A stretch of 64,000 nucleotides of DNA, taken from assembly GCA_963853835.1 (NCBI GenBank), contig OY970827.1, positions 75,797,734 to 75,861,733 on the forward strand, in the 5' to 3' direction. This document shows positions 10,201 to 22,862 of the stretch, in pieces; the stretch's first letter is position 1; each line of letters begins with the position of its first letter. The position numbers and the translations under genes were made by a program. Under the pieces are notes generated by a model, which saw only the letters and a list, made by a program, of their open reading frames with translations, searched no databases and was not told where the DNA came from. The DNA is from Calendula officinalis. Taxonomy: Eukaryota > Streptophyta > Magnoliopsida > Asterales > Asteraceae.

Positions 10201-12281
10201 TAAAACTTCATCAACTGTTGACCAAAAAGTCAACTCTTCACTCGGTCTCTTGGCTTTAGCCTATGGTGATTCTTCAGATTCTGATGATGGTGACCATAAG
10301 AATGAAAATGATCAAACATTTGAATGTAGGGTTGAGTTTGAAAGAAATGAAAGTCCGAGGGGTAGATTCGAAAATGAGATAGAGATGTTGCCTGGGAAAA
10401 CTATTGAGAAAATGCGTATGAATATGGGGTGTGATGAAGATTCTTGTAGAATGCATATTTTTTGTCTTGAACATGCTCTTGAAGTAGAAAAACGGTTATG
10501 TTCGGTTGGTGGTGTTAATATGTTGCTCGTTTGTCACCAAGGTACCATTTTTCCTTCTGCTAATTTAAAGTTTTATTTTATTTTATTTTATTTTAGTTTT
10601 TAATTTTTTTAAGGTCAAAATGCATTTTAGTACCCTGAACTATTAAATGTGCAACATGGTATCTTGAGCATGATAAATGGTCAATTTAGTACCCTAGCTC
10701 ACTAATTTGGTCTTGTTTTCTCAATTGATTTGCTTCTAATGTCGATATATTGAGATGAACGTAGCTCCAACGAAAATAAGTCAAGTAAGAAAACACGATC
10801 AAATTAATGAGTCAAGGTACTAAATCGACCATTGTGTCAAGTTCAGGTACCATGTTGCACCTTTCATATTTCAGGGTAATAGAAGACCTAGTCAGTCAAG
10901 TTCAGGGTACTAAAATATATTTTTTGTTTATTTTTAATATCATAAGTTGTTGTCATTATATAATCTAATTTTTTTTTGTATAATTTTAACATTTTTTTGC
11001 AACAATTTTGCAGATTATTCCTTTTTAAATTTTGAAGCAAAATTAGTAGCAAAAGAATTAGGAACCGATCATAGCTGGACCGATCTTGAATTCCGAGAAA
11101 GTAATAAAGAAGACAAAAAATGGATACAATCAGCTCTCGACAGTGAAGAATTAACTCACGGTAACCATGATTGGGCCGTAAAATTAGGAATTAACCTTTT
11201 TTACAGTGCTAGCCTTAGCCGATCACCACTTTACAGCAAGCAAATGCATTATAATTCAGTTATTTATAATGCATTTGGACATGTTTCTCCTAGTAATAAT
11301 AGCTGCCCGATTAAACCTAAATCTTCGGGCAGGCAGAAAAAAAATATTTTGGCGGGAAAATGGTGTGGGAAAGTATGGATGTCGAATCAAGCTCACCCGT
11401 TGTTAGTTGAACGGGATTTTGATGAACAAGATGATGATGATGATGTCAGCAGTTGGGTTGATGTAAAACATGAAAATTATGAAAAAAGATTTGGAATTGA
11501 AACGACCCGAGTGGAAGTTAGTAAGAATTCGAGAAAAAGGAAGAATCTTTTTAGAGTGGAAACTAAGTTTCTTAAAGTGGAGACATCACCGCCACCATCG
11601 CCGCCAGTGAGTGGCGGTTTCCGGCGACAACCGAGGACAAACCGTAGAAAGAAGCAAGTAAGAAACGAAACAACCGCCACTTTTCTTGATGAAAAATCGG
11701 TTGATTTTGAGGTGGATTCCGGCGAGGAGAGTGGCGGCTGTGGTGGTGGTCCGAGCACGCGTTTAAGAAAAAGAATCATAAAACGACCGAATAAAGAATT
11801 CGGAGTCTCAAACGAGTCAAAACCGAGAATAAAAAAGTCAAACGACACCAAGAAAGCTAAAAAAATACCACCCGTTTTTAATTTTATTAAAACGAGTGAA
11901 GAATCAGAAGAAGAAGGTGAATTCGGGTGTGATATTGAAGGTTGCAATATGAGTTTTATAAGTAGACAAGAATTAATGGTTCATAAAAAGAATATTTGTC
12001 CCGTAAAAGGTTGCGGGAAGAAGTTTTTTTCTCATAAATATCTCGTGCAACATAGACGTGTACACGTGGATCATCGCCCGTTACAATGCCCGTGGAAAGG
12101 GTGTAAGATGTCGTTTAAATGGGCTTGGGCCCGAACCGAACACATTAGGGTCCACACGGGGGCCCGCCCGTATGTTTGTGTTGAAGACGGGTGTGGTCAA
12201 ACGTTTAGGTTTGTGTCGGATTTTAGTCGGCATAAAAGGAAAACCGGGCATTCGGTTAAGAAACAGGTTGAAGAAAGGTGA
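7266..12281 (+). CDS. REF6: REF6-like JmjC histone H3K27 demethylase with C2H2 zinc fingers
   Basis: Seven exons (7266-8106, 8265-8343, 8420-8487, 8568-8718, 9382-9914, 10071-10541, 11014-12281) join in frame to 1136 aa; all junctions are GT-AG. A JmjN domain lies at residues 8-60 (PWLKSLPVAPE..., FQDPIAYI...). The JmjC domain is at about 200-365, with iron ligands His233 and Glu235 in AWHVEDHD and His329 in FSHGFN. Four C-terminal C2H2-type fingers (about 1025-1125) include PLQCPWKGCKMSFKWAWART and RPYVCVEDGCGQTF. This architecture defines REF6/JMJ12, which removes H3K27me2/3 at CTCTGYTY sites in the nucleus and affects flowering and brassinosteroid responses. ELF6 is the close paralogue; the N-terminus matches REF6 better. 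The linker between JmjC and fingers is acidic and low in complexity, and the protein is shorter than Arabidopsis REF6 (about 1360 aa). Introns 4 and 6 carry foldback elements. Confidence 0.93.
8836..9225. mobile_element. Foldback element in REF6-like intron 4
   Basis: This is a long inverted repeat of about 390 bp. The left arm begins agagtaaattacacaaatgg and the right arm ends with its complement, gtgtaatttactct. The arms continue for about 150 bp each, with the words tggtcctttaggtttg and tggtcctttagtttaataaa matched on the other side. No coding sequence is present. It lies inside the intron at 8719-9381, so transcripts would carry a very long hairpin before splicing. The class (MITE or foldback) is uncertain because no target duplication is clear. 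Confidence 0.75.
10620..10925. mobile_element. Foldback element in REF6-like intron 6
   Basis: Imperfect inverted arms: the left begins cattttagtaccctgaacta and the right ends agttcagggtactaaaatat. Internal pairs are tgcaacatggtatcttgagc with its partner near 10845, and atttagtacc with ggtactaaat. A solitary arm of the same family is at 48213-48297. Confidence 0.65.
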
Positions 12282-13690
12282 AAAAGATTAGGGAATGTAA
12301 TGTTTTAGTGTAACTTGTTTCTAATTATGATTAACAAAATGATGTTTAGGGTTTTAGGAAGGAATTTGCCCTTTGAAATTTGTAATTTATGTTGATTTAG
12401 AAAGAGGTTTACAATGTAAAAGGGGAGAACCTTCATTGGACTCGGCTGCAAATTTAGCCCATTGCAAAAAGGAAGATTGTTTCTTGTTTTGTACTTTTAA
12501 AATGAAACTTTTTGGGGGGAAATAGGTAAAATACTTCTTGTTTGGTAAGTGTTTAATCAGATTGATCTTTTAGTGACTTTTCTAGTATTTAGATCACAAA
12601 GTTACTTAACATACGACTTTTACATCAAATTCTACAACTTACTTGATCTTAAGTTAAAAACAAATAAACACATATTGTATATGCTGGTTCACTTGAATAT
12701 TAATTACTGATAATTTTAGTGATTTAAAATACTAAATTTTTTCAACATTAGAACTTTAAAATTGACCTAGAATTTTAATTAAGGCTAAAAAGATCAAACA
12801 TGTTAAAAACTAGCCCACAAATAAAGTCAAACAAACTGAAAAAAAACATAAAAATGCAAATAACTTAGAAAATATAGCGTTCTTGGCCCCGAAAGTTGGT
12901 TTACCCCGACGTTCTCCTTATCTCAAGTTTCAGTTTGACTGGTCTCGGGCCTTAAGCGGATCTCTGTAGCCCAAACTATGCTCATTTTAGCAAAGCCTCT
13001 CTACTCATACGATCTTGGAACTTCAAAAAAAAAAAAAAAATGTCCGTTCCTCCACGCTAGGTCATGCATTATTACTTATACATCATATTGTATAAATTTT
13101 ATAACAAACTATATGAAAATACCAAGTTAATGGTTTTGAGATGGATGAACTAAGCTTTGTGGTGTTGCTTAAACATGTTTGTGTAAGTATGCTGTACAAA
13201 TGTACAACTAGTATTTGTCTGAAATTAATTTTGCTACTTTTAGACCACTTGTTTGAAACTGTGTGTCTGTGTTGAGCAGTAGCTTTAGGTGAGGTCACAT
13301 CTCATATTTTATACTGAAAAATGATTATGAGATTCTTAGGGACTATCAATAAGAAGATAAAATTAATATAAAGACATCTCTTAAATTTTAGGATCACTAT
13401 TTTATCAATTAATATATGAACTTTTTATGTATATTAAAGACGATCTTTAAAACTGTTATTAATAAAACTCTTTTATATTTCATTTATCATACTACCATAA
13501 ATAATAAATTTCATCACAAAAAAGGGGGTTATTAATGGACTAAGCTTTATCTTGGGCTGGCCAATGTAGGAATTTGAGAAGATGGCCCCAATTAAACATG
13601 AAACCAGAGCACTGCTTAGTAAAAACAAAATAAGTATTTTTGTTTCATTACTTAATTCTTATTAATTGTAAGATTATTTTTGAATATAAG
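12282..13690. other. Gene-free AT-rich stretch downstream of the REF6-like gene
   Basis: The first 250 bases or so are probably its 3' UTR. Beyond that I see a short A-run (13027-13040) and no supported gene. The open frame at 13083-13298 has no recognisable content. Confidence 0.4.
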
Positions 13691-13910
13691 ATCTTACGAA
13701 TATACACAGTTCGATAGAGACAGAACTAAAAATGATGAATTTTCAAAACCGAAACCGGATTGATAATAAGTTTTTTGTTTTGGTTCGGTTCAGTTCGGTA
13801 TCGATTCAGTTTTTTAGCCCAAATGTTCATCCCAACCTGAGGATCGAACCCAACGAAACCGATACAGATAGATATCGAAACCAAACTGATTATAATTTTC
13901 AGTTTCAGTT

Positions 13911-14871
13911 AGGGGTGTTCACTATTCTGATATAACCGGATTGTCCAAATGGACAATTTGGATTGGATCGTTTGGATTGGTTTTTTGGATCGGTTTGGAC
14001 TTGAACCAAATTAATAGTTTGGTTTTCGGATTGGATTTGGTTTTCATTGTAAAATCCGGATTATCCAAAAAATCCAAATAGTAAAAGGTTTGGTTTACAT
14101 ATATTTAAATATATATCCAACGATTCTAGCACATTTCTAAAAGATCAAATATCTATGGACTATGGAAATTAACAGAATATCTCATGGTTTGAAATCTCAC
14201 AAGCTATGAATTAGACTTGTTTTTACGTATAAAGTAGTTTATCGTTTTGAAACTGTATATAATAAACTTAATATTAGTTATGTTATATACTTTTGTAGTC
14301 TTGTAAAGTATTACTAAGGCTATCAAGTCGTGTTATCGTTTCGTATTTCTGGGTAACACGACACGACACGAATTTGTTCAACACGACATGAAGTCGTGTT
14401 TTATTTTGCTAACACGAACACGACCCGATTAAAAAACGATAAACACGACAACACAAAATAAATAACAAATGTAACAAATTTCTTACTTATTACATGCTAA
14501 AAACATGACAAACACGACAAAAATATAACAAAAATATAACTATCGTGTCAATTTCGTGTTAATATCTGAACACGACACGACTTCGTGTTTGTTTTACACA
14601 ACACGAACACGAATTCAAATTTCAATTTCGTCCCAATTTTGTTTCGTTGTATTTTTATCGTGTCGTGTCAGGTTTTGACAGCCTTAGAAGTATATTAAGA
14701 AAAAAATGGTTTGGTTCGGACAAATACAAACCAACCAAATTGTAATTTGGTTCGGATCGGTTTGGATTTAAATTAGTTTGGATGGTTCGGTTTGAACATT
14801 TAAAATCCAAAATCCATTTGGATTCACCTATTTGGTTCGGATATATCCAAATTTTCCAAACGAACACCCCT
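13911..14871. mobile_element. Non-autonomous hAT-type element, nested host
   Basis: The termini are taggggtgttc and gaacaccccta, with a perfect 8-bp target duplication gtttcagt on both sides (10 bp identical when flanking bases are counted). The 8-bp duplication and TAGGG termini are hallmarks of hAT elements. The interior is built from reiterated ggttcgg/ggattggatttgg words and their complements, so both halves can pair. It is inserted in an older CCGAAACC-rich repeat (about 13690-14915) and hosts another insertion at 14315-14686. Confidence 0.75.
14315..14686. mobile_element. ACACGAC-word element nested in the preceding element
   Basis: The termini are taaggctatcaa and ttgacagcctta. The interior is dominated by acacgacacgac, cgtgtcgtgt and similar words. 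It belongs to the same family as 38007-38412. A target duplication is not clear (aagtat is shared). Confidence 0.7.
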
Positions 14872-15057
14872 AGTTTCAGTTGGTTTTCTTTTTTCGCCTG
14901 AATGGTCACCCTAATGTGTGTGGCCCCAACCACAAGGAATTATTTACCACTGGATTCAGTTCATAATAACTTTATCGATAAAAAATCACAAAGAATTAAG
15001 TTGTCATCAAAACTTTTTCGAAGAGTTACCAAGTAAATTTCAATATTATAATTATAA

Positions 15058-15436
15058 ATATAGTGAAATGTTAAAGGTAGTCCAAGGATTTTATCTAGTC
15101 CCAAGGGACAATTAATAGCCATTGGATCAAAAAAAAGTCAAATGTCAAGATCAAGTTTCAAACCATACAAACACATGTGCTTCAATAAATCAATACCCCA
15201 CCCACCTCCGGCGGCCGGAGACGGCGGTCGCCGGCGGCCAGAGGTGGCGGTCGGCGGTGGTCGGTGGTGGTGACCGGTGGTGGTGGTCATGACTTGAAAC
15301 ACATGTGTTTGAAACATGTGTTTGAAACATGTGTTTAAAACACTGTGATTTGATCTTGACCCTTTTGATCCAATGGCTAGTTATTGTTCCTTGGAACTAT
15401 AAAAAACCCTTGAACTACCTAGAATACAACTCTATA
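15058..15436. mobile_element. TIR element with GC-rich core (short copy)
   Basis: Terminal inverted repeats of about 60 bp: the left includes aggtagtccaaggattttat and agccattggatcaaaa; the right is the complement (ttttgatccaatggct, aacccttgaactacct). The core is a GC-rich ccggcggcc/ggtggtggt tract followed by three aaacatgtgttt-type units. A second, expanded copy is at 25341-26501. Confidence 0.75.
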
Positions 15437-17447
15437 AACATAAATAACTTTTTACTAAAGTTAAATTGTAAAAAAGAAACGGCATTGAAGCATGCTTGTT
15501 TGGAAATCTCAATTTCAAAAGCATCTTGATTCAATCCGACATGAAATAATGTCACTATGTTTCTTGGATCCCATCACTCTAAAAATTCGATTCTCCTCTA
15601 AAAAAAAATAGCTTTCGTTTTATCTTAAAATTGTTAAAAGATTTTCAATTATAGTAGATCAGATTCCTCAAATCACTTTGCGTTCGAAGTTTAAATTGAA
15701 TATGTAGATATATATATCGCGGTTCAAGATACATGTTATTCAAGTTTATTGATTCGTAATAATTATAATTTTCACATTTCGTAAATGAAGAGATTGGTTA
15801 AATGAGTGACTATATTTACAATGGGAACTAATTTATACACCACATTTTTTTATGCATGTACTACACTATACAAGTAATATTGCATAGTGTACAAATATAC
15901 TTCCTCCGTCCCGTAAAGAAGTTTATATTTCTTTTTGACACAAGTATGTGATACAATTTAGAATCTTATATGATTCAACTACTATGATATAATAATATAA
16001 TAGTAACAATATAAGATATAATAAAGATATAATTTTAATTTTGAGAAACATAATGTTTTATTATAAACTTAAAGATTCTTTAGTTATATTATAACATTAA
16101 AGTTTCGAGGGTAAAATAACATTTTTTAAAAATGATAAGCTGGATATCTAACGTTAAAGTTTATCGAGGTAAATTGTATTTTCTTAAAACTTAAAGTATA
16201 TGATAATTAAGTGTTATTTCAAAAAACTTAAAATTATGAAAAAGAAGAGGGGTGGACAAGGTTCGAACTGATGACCAACATCAAAGCATAAAAACCCTAC
16301 AATTCCAACAAAAATTCATTTTGCAAAAAGGTCGTCTATAATTATTAAATATTGGGAAAGTGTTTAATAGTATAAAATGTTACTATTAATTTATTATTCA
16401 TCTTTTGATAAATGTATTATAGGTAATATGTGCGTCTAACACAATTCAAGGCAACCCATATAATATTTAAAGTTTTTTAGTCAAAGAAGTTGATACTATG
16501 CCTCTTCGCATGAAGTGAGAGAATTTTCAACCTTTCGGACTATCAACAAGATCCTTTCAGGAAAGGTGCACTAGGGAATAAAGGTGTCAATTCAACCATT
16601 TATAATTTTATATGAAACCATAAAATTATGATTATATTTTGATAACTAGTAAAATAAAAACAACTAGTATATAATATGGGTCAAATTACTCAAATAAACT
16701 AAACGTGTCAAACTAGCATAAAATGTATTCAACTAGGTACAAAATCTTAAATCTTCATGCAAGCTAGAAACCCAAAAAATGACTATTTTCGATGTTGATG
16801 ATAGGTAATTTTAACATCATCAAGTTTTATGAGATTAACACAGGATGTTAAGCTTTGATATGGTTTTGGATGTACGGATTACACACTTGCATGAACTGAT
16901 ATAAATTAGGATCCAAAAATAACGATGGTTAAATGGATCGCGCCCCAATTGGGATTTGAATGAAAGTTGCGTCTCATAAACAGTATTCCGAGTACGTTGT
17001 TTTCTGCTAAAATCAATAGCTGTATTTCACCTATGATTGTAGCATATGACAAAATCGATAGAAAATATAAAGTGATAAAATGTTAACATTGTATATCATT
17101 CATTAGTGGAATAATCAATTACACATCATGTTTGGTTGATATTTTAGATTTATATACCATAATTACTGTATTTTAAACGATTACCAGTATGCTAATTACT
17201 TAATTTACAACATATTATTGGTACGCAAGTATTATTTGTTGTTGAGTTGGGTTGGGTTGGTACACAAGCTTGACTAGTGTAGGCTTTATTCAAAGGCAGG
17301 TGTGTTAAAATAGATCACATGCAATAATTGCACCTTCCACTAAGATTCCATGAAAACCATTGACATCATCGCACTCGTACAACACCCCGACATAACGTAC
17401 CCAATGATAGTAGCGGACCCAAAAAGACATAGGGATATCACTATTTA
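15437..17447. other. Gene-free stretch with a truncated Stowaway end
   Basis: A lone Stowaway-type terminus (tacttcctccgtcccgtaaa) is at 15898-15917 with no partner end nearby. A minus-strand B-box-like word (agttcgaacc) at about 16262-16271 may be a SINE fragment. Otherwise AT-rich; no gene supported. Confidence 0.4.
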
Positions 17448-17660
17448 TAAACCAGTTGATTTACACCAACTGGAACCCTTGAAGTTTTCCTTCACAAAGT
17501 TTTGAATTCGAGTCTTATTGAAAGCTTTTCCTCGAGTTAATAAGGTGGTCTGGTTTATTCCCCATATGTGTAAGGTTTAAGAGAAGCCATATTACCCCTT
17601 ATACCACCGTTTATATTTTATTTTTTTTGGTATTACCTACATTGAAAGAAATTTAAATTT
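17448..17660 (+). repeat. Candidate SINE-like repeat, copy 1
   Basis: Shares order and words with 24665-24840: aaccagttgatttacacc, then ttttccttcacaaagttttg, a B-box-like gaattcgagtc, cctcgagttaataaggtggt, and tttattccccatatgtgtaa. The tRNA-like promoter words suggest a SINE, but the match is degenerate. Confidence 0.4.
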
Positions 17661-18961
17661 TTTTAACTACCTTGTACTACACAATAGGGGTCCAGCCCTG
17701 CCCATGATGTCAACACTATCAAACTCATTCCCTGTTTTTTGTCTTCTCGTGGTCTAACACCACTTCCGATTAAGGAAACTGCCATTTTACTTTCTTTTGA
17801 TATTCCAAAGTTTTCAAAACTTAATATTGTGTGAATCTTGAATGGTCTATCAGTTAAGGGAAATCCAAGTAAACCAACGCATTCGATAGTAGATGTTGAA
17901 AATCTAGCTAGTACATTAATTAAGATATACGTTTTAAAATACGATTTATACAATATTTAATATAACTATATCAACTTGTTGTATGACTATGATATTTTGA
18001 TTATTAAAGCATTGATTACCATTTTGAAAAATATATCCAAACATAAAACATTCATAAAATAATAAAACTTCGTGGCATAATCGAAATTACTTATATCAAA
18101 AGTAATATTTGGAAAAACCCAAAAACATTTGAGGTGTTTAATGACCTACTAAAAAGAAAAATTAATATTTTCTTAAAAACAATCAACAACAAGGTTTAAT
18201 TATAGAAGAATACATATTGATGTAAACACAAATCTTATTTACTTCAACTCTTCAAGTAAGAACAAAAGAACACATATGATCTTATCTAAAACCCTACATT
18301 TTATATTACCTAGGGTACGTTTTGTCTTTCTATTAAAACTTGTAAATTTTTTAATTATTATATAAAATGGTTTTGAAATTTACGGCTCTAATGCATATCT
18401 TTAAGAATGATTATATGTTTAGTGTGATTGTAATTTATGGCTAAATACAATAGATTAGTGATTAAATATTGTATATATGTGGTTAATACAATTTTATATA
18501 GAGTTTATTGAAAGAGTATACTTGTTATAAGAGTGTTACGGGGTGATCAAACTTGAACTAATGATATACGAGTCATAATCATTGTCATGACTATTTTTGA
18601 AACTTTTTTTGACCATATTAGTATTTATCCAAATTAGATCGAACATATAATTGACGATCATATTAATCCAAATTAGAATCTGTATGATTATTAAACGATC
18701 ATATTTAATAATTGACGGTTGATGTAAAATAGTATGAACAATCACGTACAAATAAATTATCCACATCACCTAAAATTTTCGCATGCAAATTTTTAAAGTT
18801 GGTGATGCAGACATTATTATAAAATAAATGTATTTGTGCAATGCACAGGCGGAATACTGTATAATTATATTCTGCATCATTCAATTAGTAGTAAAATTCA
18901 GACATCAATTAGTTCATCAATATATAATATTAAATATAATCACTTACATATATATTTTATA
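17661..18961. other. AT-rich gene-free stretch
   Basis: No supported gene or delimited element. The open frames at 17663-17953 and 18536-18769 lack recognisable domains and codon structure. Confidence 0.35.
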
Positions 18962-19073
18962 TTTCCTCCGTTTCAAAATAAGTGATACACTTTTCATTTT
19001 GGGGTTTCAAATAAATGATATACTTTGAAAACTAACCATATTTGGTAAAAGGTAGTGGGCTCACACTCACTAA

Positions 19074-19287
19074 GGTGGTGTTTGGTAATCCTCTTAGTGA
19101 TTCAGATAAGAGGACAGCCTCTTAATCGGACAGATTCAGAGTCTTTGGTAACACCTCTTAATCAGCATCTGAATCAGAAATTGAACATGTTCTGCCTCTT
19201 AATCGGACAGATATAAGGGTAAGTCTGAATCATTCAGACATCTGCATCATTCAGATCTTGATCATTCAGCTGCTACCAAACAACACC
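19074..19287. mobile_element. Harbinger/Tourist-type MITE, copy 1
   Basis: 214 bp with termini ggtggtgtttggtaa and taccaaacaacacc, flanked by TAA on both sides (19071-19073, 19288-19290). A 3-bp TWA duplication is typical of PIF/Harbinger. The interior is rich in cctcttaat and attcaga words. A second copy of identical length is at 35013-35226. Confidence 0.8.
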
Positions 19288-19461
19288 TAATTATCTCCTT
19301 TAATATAGTGAAAAGACACATTTACCTTCCTTACTTTTACTTTTAAACATCATTAAATTTACTTTAATTAATATATGTGAGATCCATCTTCCACTAACTA
19401 TCCAATTTAATCTAATTTACTTTCATTATCATATTTTAACTTAAAAATCTTAAACTCTAAA

Positions 19462-21193
19462 CACTAGTACAAAAAACATCAATCGCCACTGCAAAAAACT
19501 GTGGCCATAAGTAATTAGCCACGGTTTTATTTTACATCAAAAGCGTAGTCTATTCTCCCGCGTTTTAATGTGCATATATGGCTACGCTAAATTTTAGTGG
19601 CCATATCATATGGAAAAGTGTGGCGATAGCATACAACCGTGGCTAATGGTTACCACATAGTCATATGTAATTAAAACGACAATAGTTGTAATCCTACTTT
19701 TAGAGACACAATTTATTGTAAATTGTAGCTAATGGTTACCATATAGCCACATATCGTTATATTGGTGGTGACTATAAGCCCGATTTTAGACACATAGTTT
19801 TATATACAATGTGACTAATCTATTGTGTATTATCACGTGTAGATATGTTGAGGGTGACCGTAGAGTTCTTATACACACATAAGGTTTTTGTAATTGTGGC
19901 TATAGTTTAACCTATAGCCACATTAAATTTTTTATTAATCCGTGACTTTTGATATCATTTGGCCACACTAAAAAAAAATACCAACATGGTTATTATTTCC
20001 TTCTTAATATGTCAAACCCGATTGGTAATAGTTAAACCCGAGTAAAAAACCGAGTTAAACCGTTAAATTGTCGGCCAAAGAATTGCACTGCACCGAGCCT
20101 TAAGTCAAATGGCCACACAACGTGAAAGGCATAAGGGACTCAAGCTTTAATTGCTTCAACATAGTTGGAGCACACTTCTTTTTATAGTGAAAATAATTCA
20201 CCCAACTTTCATACAAATAGCAATGTGGGACAATATTTAGCCACATTAAACCAATTAACGAGGCAATTGGTTGCTTTTAGACACATAATTAATTTAACTG
20301 TAGTCGTAATCTTGTTATAGCCACATGAAAAATTGGGTGACTTTATTTTGTCCTATAGCCACATGACACACAATAATGATCGTGGTTATATACTAGCTTT
20401 CACCAACAACGACTTAATGTGGCTAATAAACACATATGCCCACAAATACTAGTATCACACTTAATCATGGCTATTGTTTGCCCTTTAGCCACATAGGTCG
20501 TTATCACATATATGTGACCCCAGATAATATTTAGCCACATTTAACATTACTAACGTGACAATTTGCTACTTGTAGACACCCATTTATATACGATAAAATG
20601 GTGATTATAAACTAATTATAGAGACATAATTTTAATTTTACCTTTACCATTGCTATTATTTAGGTTATGGCCACACACAATTTTAGTTTTATGTTTATTT
20701 GATTTATGGTATGACAAATATCCATCATATAGCCACACAGACAAAGAAAAGTTTTGAGTGACAATTGTTTATTGTATAGCCACATAATATACACGACCAT
20801 GGCTATATACTTCTTTCAACAACAATGAATTTCATGTGGCAAATGAATACCAATTTTTGGACACACAAGTAGTTGTATCATGTGGCTAAATATTTGTTTT
20901 TCGCCTCACGTATTAACCGTCACAATATAATGTCACGTTTTAACAAAAAAAATCATGGCGAAAAGTGGACATATGGCCACACTACATGACCATGGCTAGC
21001 AATGGACACGTTTATCATGTTAAATCGTGGCTAAAGTGTTCAAATCTAATTTACAATTGCCACAATAATTTAGTTAAAATATGGCTAAAACAACATTAGA
21101 ACATTATTTGTGATATTTAGCCACATGAACATGTGAACCTGTGGCGAGGTTGTTTAAAAAAAACCGTGGCTAAAAGCTATTTTTATACTAGTG
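19462..21193. mobile_element. Non-autonomous CACTA (EnSpm) element
   Basis: 1732 bp. It begins CACTAGTACAAAAAAC and ends TATACTAGTG, flanked by AAA on both sides (19459-19461, 21194-21196): the 3-bp duplication and CACTA termini of the superfamily. Copies of gtggcta/tagccac and ccacatt words recur throughout, in both orientations, as CACTA subterminal transposase-binding repeats do, but here they fill the entire element. No transposase frame is present. Confidence 0.85.
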
Positions 21194-21225
21194 AAAGTGT
21201 ATCACTTATTTTGAAACAGAGGAAG

Positions 21226-22361
21226 TATATATTAATGCAAGCAACAACCCCCAAAGTCAATAATATATTTTTGAATTTTAAATTTCACAAATGTTAAACG
21301 AGGTCGATTTTATAGCCTTTTACATAAATGACATTTATTTTAATAAGTATTATATAATTTTAATTATATATACACGTTATAGAAAACCCTAAAAGAGTGT
21401 AATCGTGCATAAGACTAAATCAATGTCATTTGATTTTAGTTGTGTGGAACATAAGGTTACACTTGACATATCTAGAGGCACTAATGTTTGAACTTGTACA
21501 AAAGACATTTTAATAGATAGTCAACACAAGTTACACAACTCACAAGTTGACGAGAACGTCATAATTCATACGTAGCGATCGAAAATTTTAAGGAGCTTAA
21601 GAAGTTTATTTATTTATATTTTGCACACAATCAAAGCATACACTACATACGAACAATTTGAAATAAGAACTAATTTTGAGCGGTTTTGTGATAAATGTTA
21701 AGGTGTTGTTTGTTTTTTCAGAGCAAAAACGGACCACATCTGCCAGCTGCTGCAGCTTCTGAGATGGACCAAAGGTCTGCAGTCTGCAAGAAAACTGTTG
21801 TTTATTTTTTAACATCTGCATACTGCTTAAATAAACTGAAATTTAAAATATACTGCATCTTACAATATTGAAATAATCCATACATTGCAATAACAATTTG
21901 TTTACTTCTATCTTGGGGTTGATTCCTAAAATGCAGGAGGCGGTTATTGATTATTATACAAGTTTTGATGCGTGTCTTGACGTCTTAGTGACAGCCCTTA
22001 AGGCTGTCATTATCATTTTCCAATAAACTAAACACATAAATGCTATTCTACATAGTTGAGATGAAAATAAATAAAATCAAAAGTCTTAATACAAATATTA
22101 ATCAACAAATGATCAAGTATTAAAACAGACACTTAAAAATCGCTCAATTACAATTAACGTATACTATGATCTCGCATAGCAATGAATAACTTTTTCTCAA
22201 AGTACTAATTATGTTTGCAAAAAGTCTTTTATTTATAAGTTTAGATCGAGGAAGATTCTTTTGCAATTTGATTAGTTTACGTATAATAATTCCATTAATT
22301 TTAAGGTAACATACATTTTTCATGCCCCAACAGAATTTTATAATGTTATTTTGTCTTTACT
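21226..22361. other. Gene-free stretch with one TIR-like end
   Basis: At about 21702-21860 there is a ctgca/tctgcag-rich patch beginning aaggtgttgtttgttttttc, which resembles one end of a TIR MITE; I could not find the other end. No gene supported. Confidence 0.35.
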
Positions 22362-22862
22362 AGGGGTGAGTACAAAAACCGAATCAAAGTTGAAAAAACT
22401 GAACCATTTAAAAATCCGATATGAATGGTTTTTATTTTTCGAAAAATCGAACGTTTGGGGCTGTTTTTGGGTGCATACGAAAAATCAAACCGAAAAAATC
22501 ATCCCGCCCCGCCATATATATATGTTTCAAATTTTGTAAAAATATTTTTTATACTTATATAATATTTGATTTTTAACTATTTAAAAGAAAGTATATCATG
22601 ATTTGAATTTTTCACACGTTTTATTTTAATATTTTCCAGGTCATATAACAGTATAAATACTAAAGTTTGGATCAAAACTTTTAAGTTAAAAATTAGTAAA
22701 TTTTAAGGAAATCAAAAAACCGAAAAGAAAACTGAAACCAAACCGATTATTAAGAAAAAAACGAAACTGAAAAAACTGAAACCGAATTGTATCCAATATC
22801 TAAAACCGAATTTTGCGGTTCGGGGTTTGATTTTAGTTAAAAACCTCCTCATACTCACCCTT
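22362..22862. mobile_element. hAT-type element with AACCGAAA words, copy 1
   Basis: The termini are taggggtgagta and tactcaccctta; flanks gtctttac and gtctttat agree at 7 of 8 positions. The interior is filled with aaaaccgaa/ttcggttt words. A relative in opposite orientation is at about 58702-59252. Confidence 0.7.

Larger units (their letters stand above)
18962..21225. mobile_element. Stowaway-type MITE split by two later insertions
   Basis: The outer termini tttcctccgtttcaaaataa and its complement (ttattttgaaacagaggaag) are flanked by TA dinucleotides (18960-18961 and 21226-21227). Intact relatives in this window are about 310 bp (51211-51522, 55115-55420). This copy is 2264 bp because it contains a Harbinger MITE (19074-19287) and a CACTA element (19462-21193). 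Confidence 0.8.

Noticed and set aside
11477..11947. 156-codon minus-strand frame
   Set aside because: Antisense shadow of the low-complexity linker in REF6-like exon 7.
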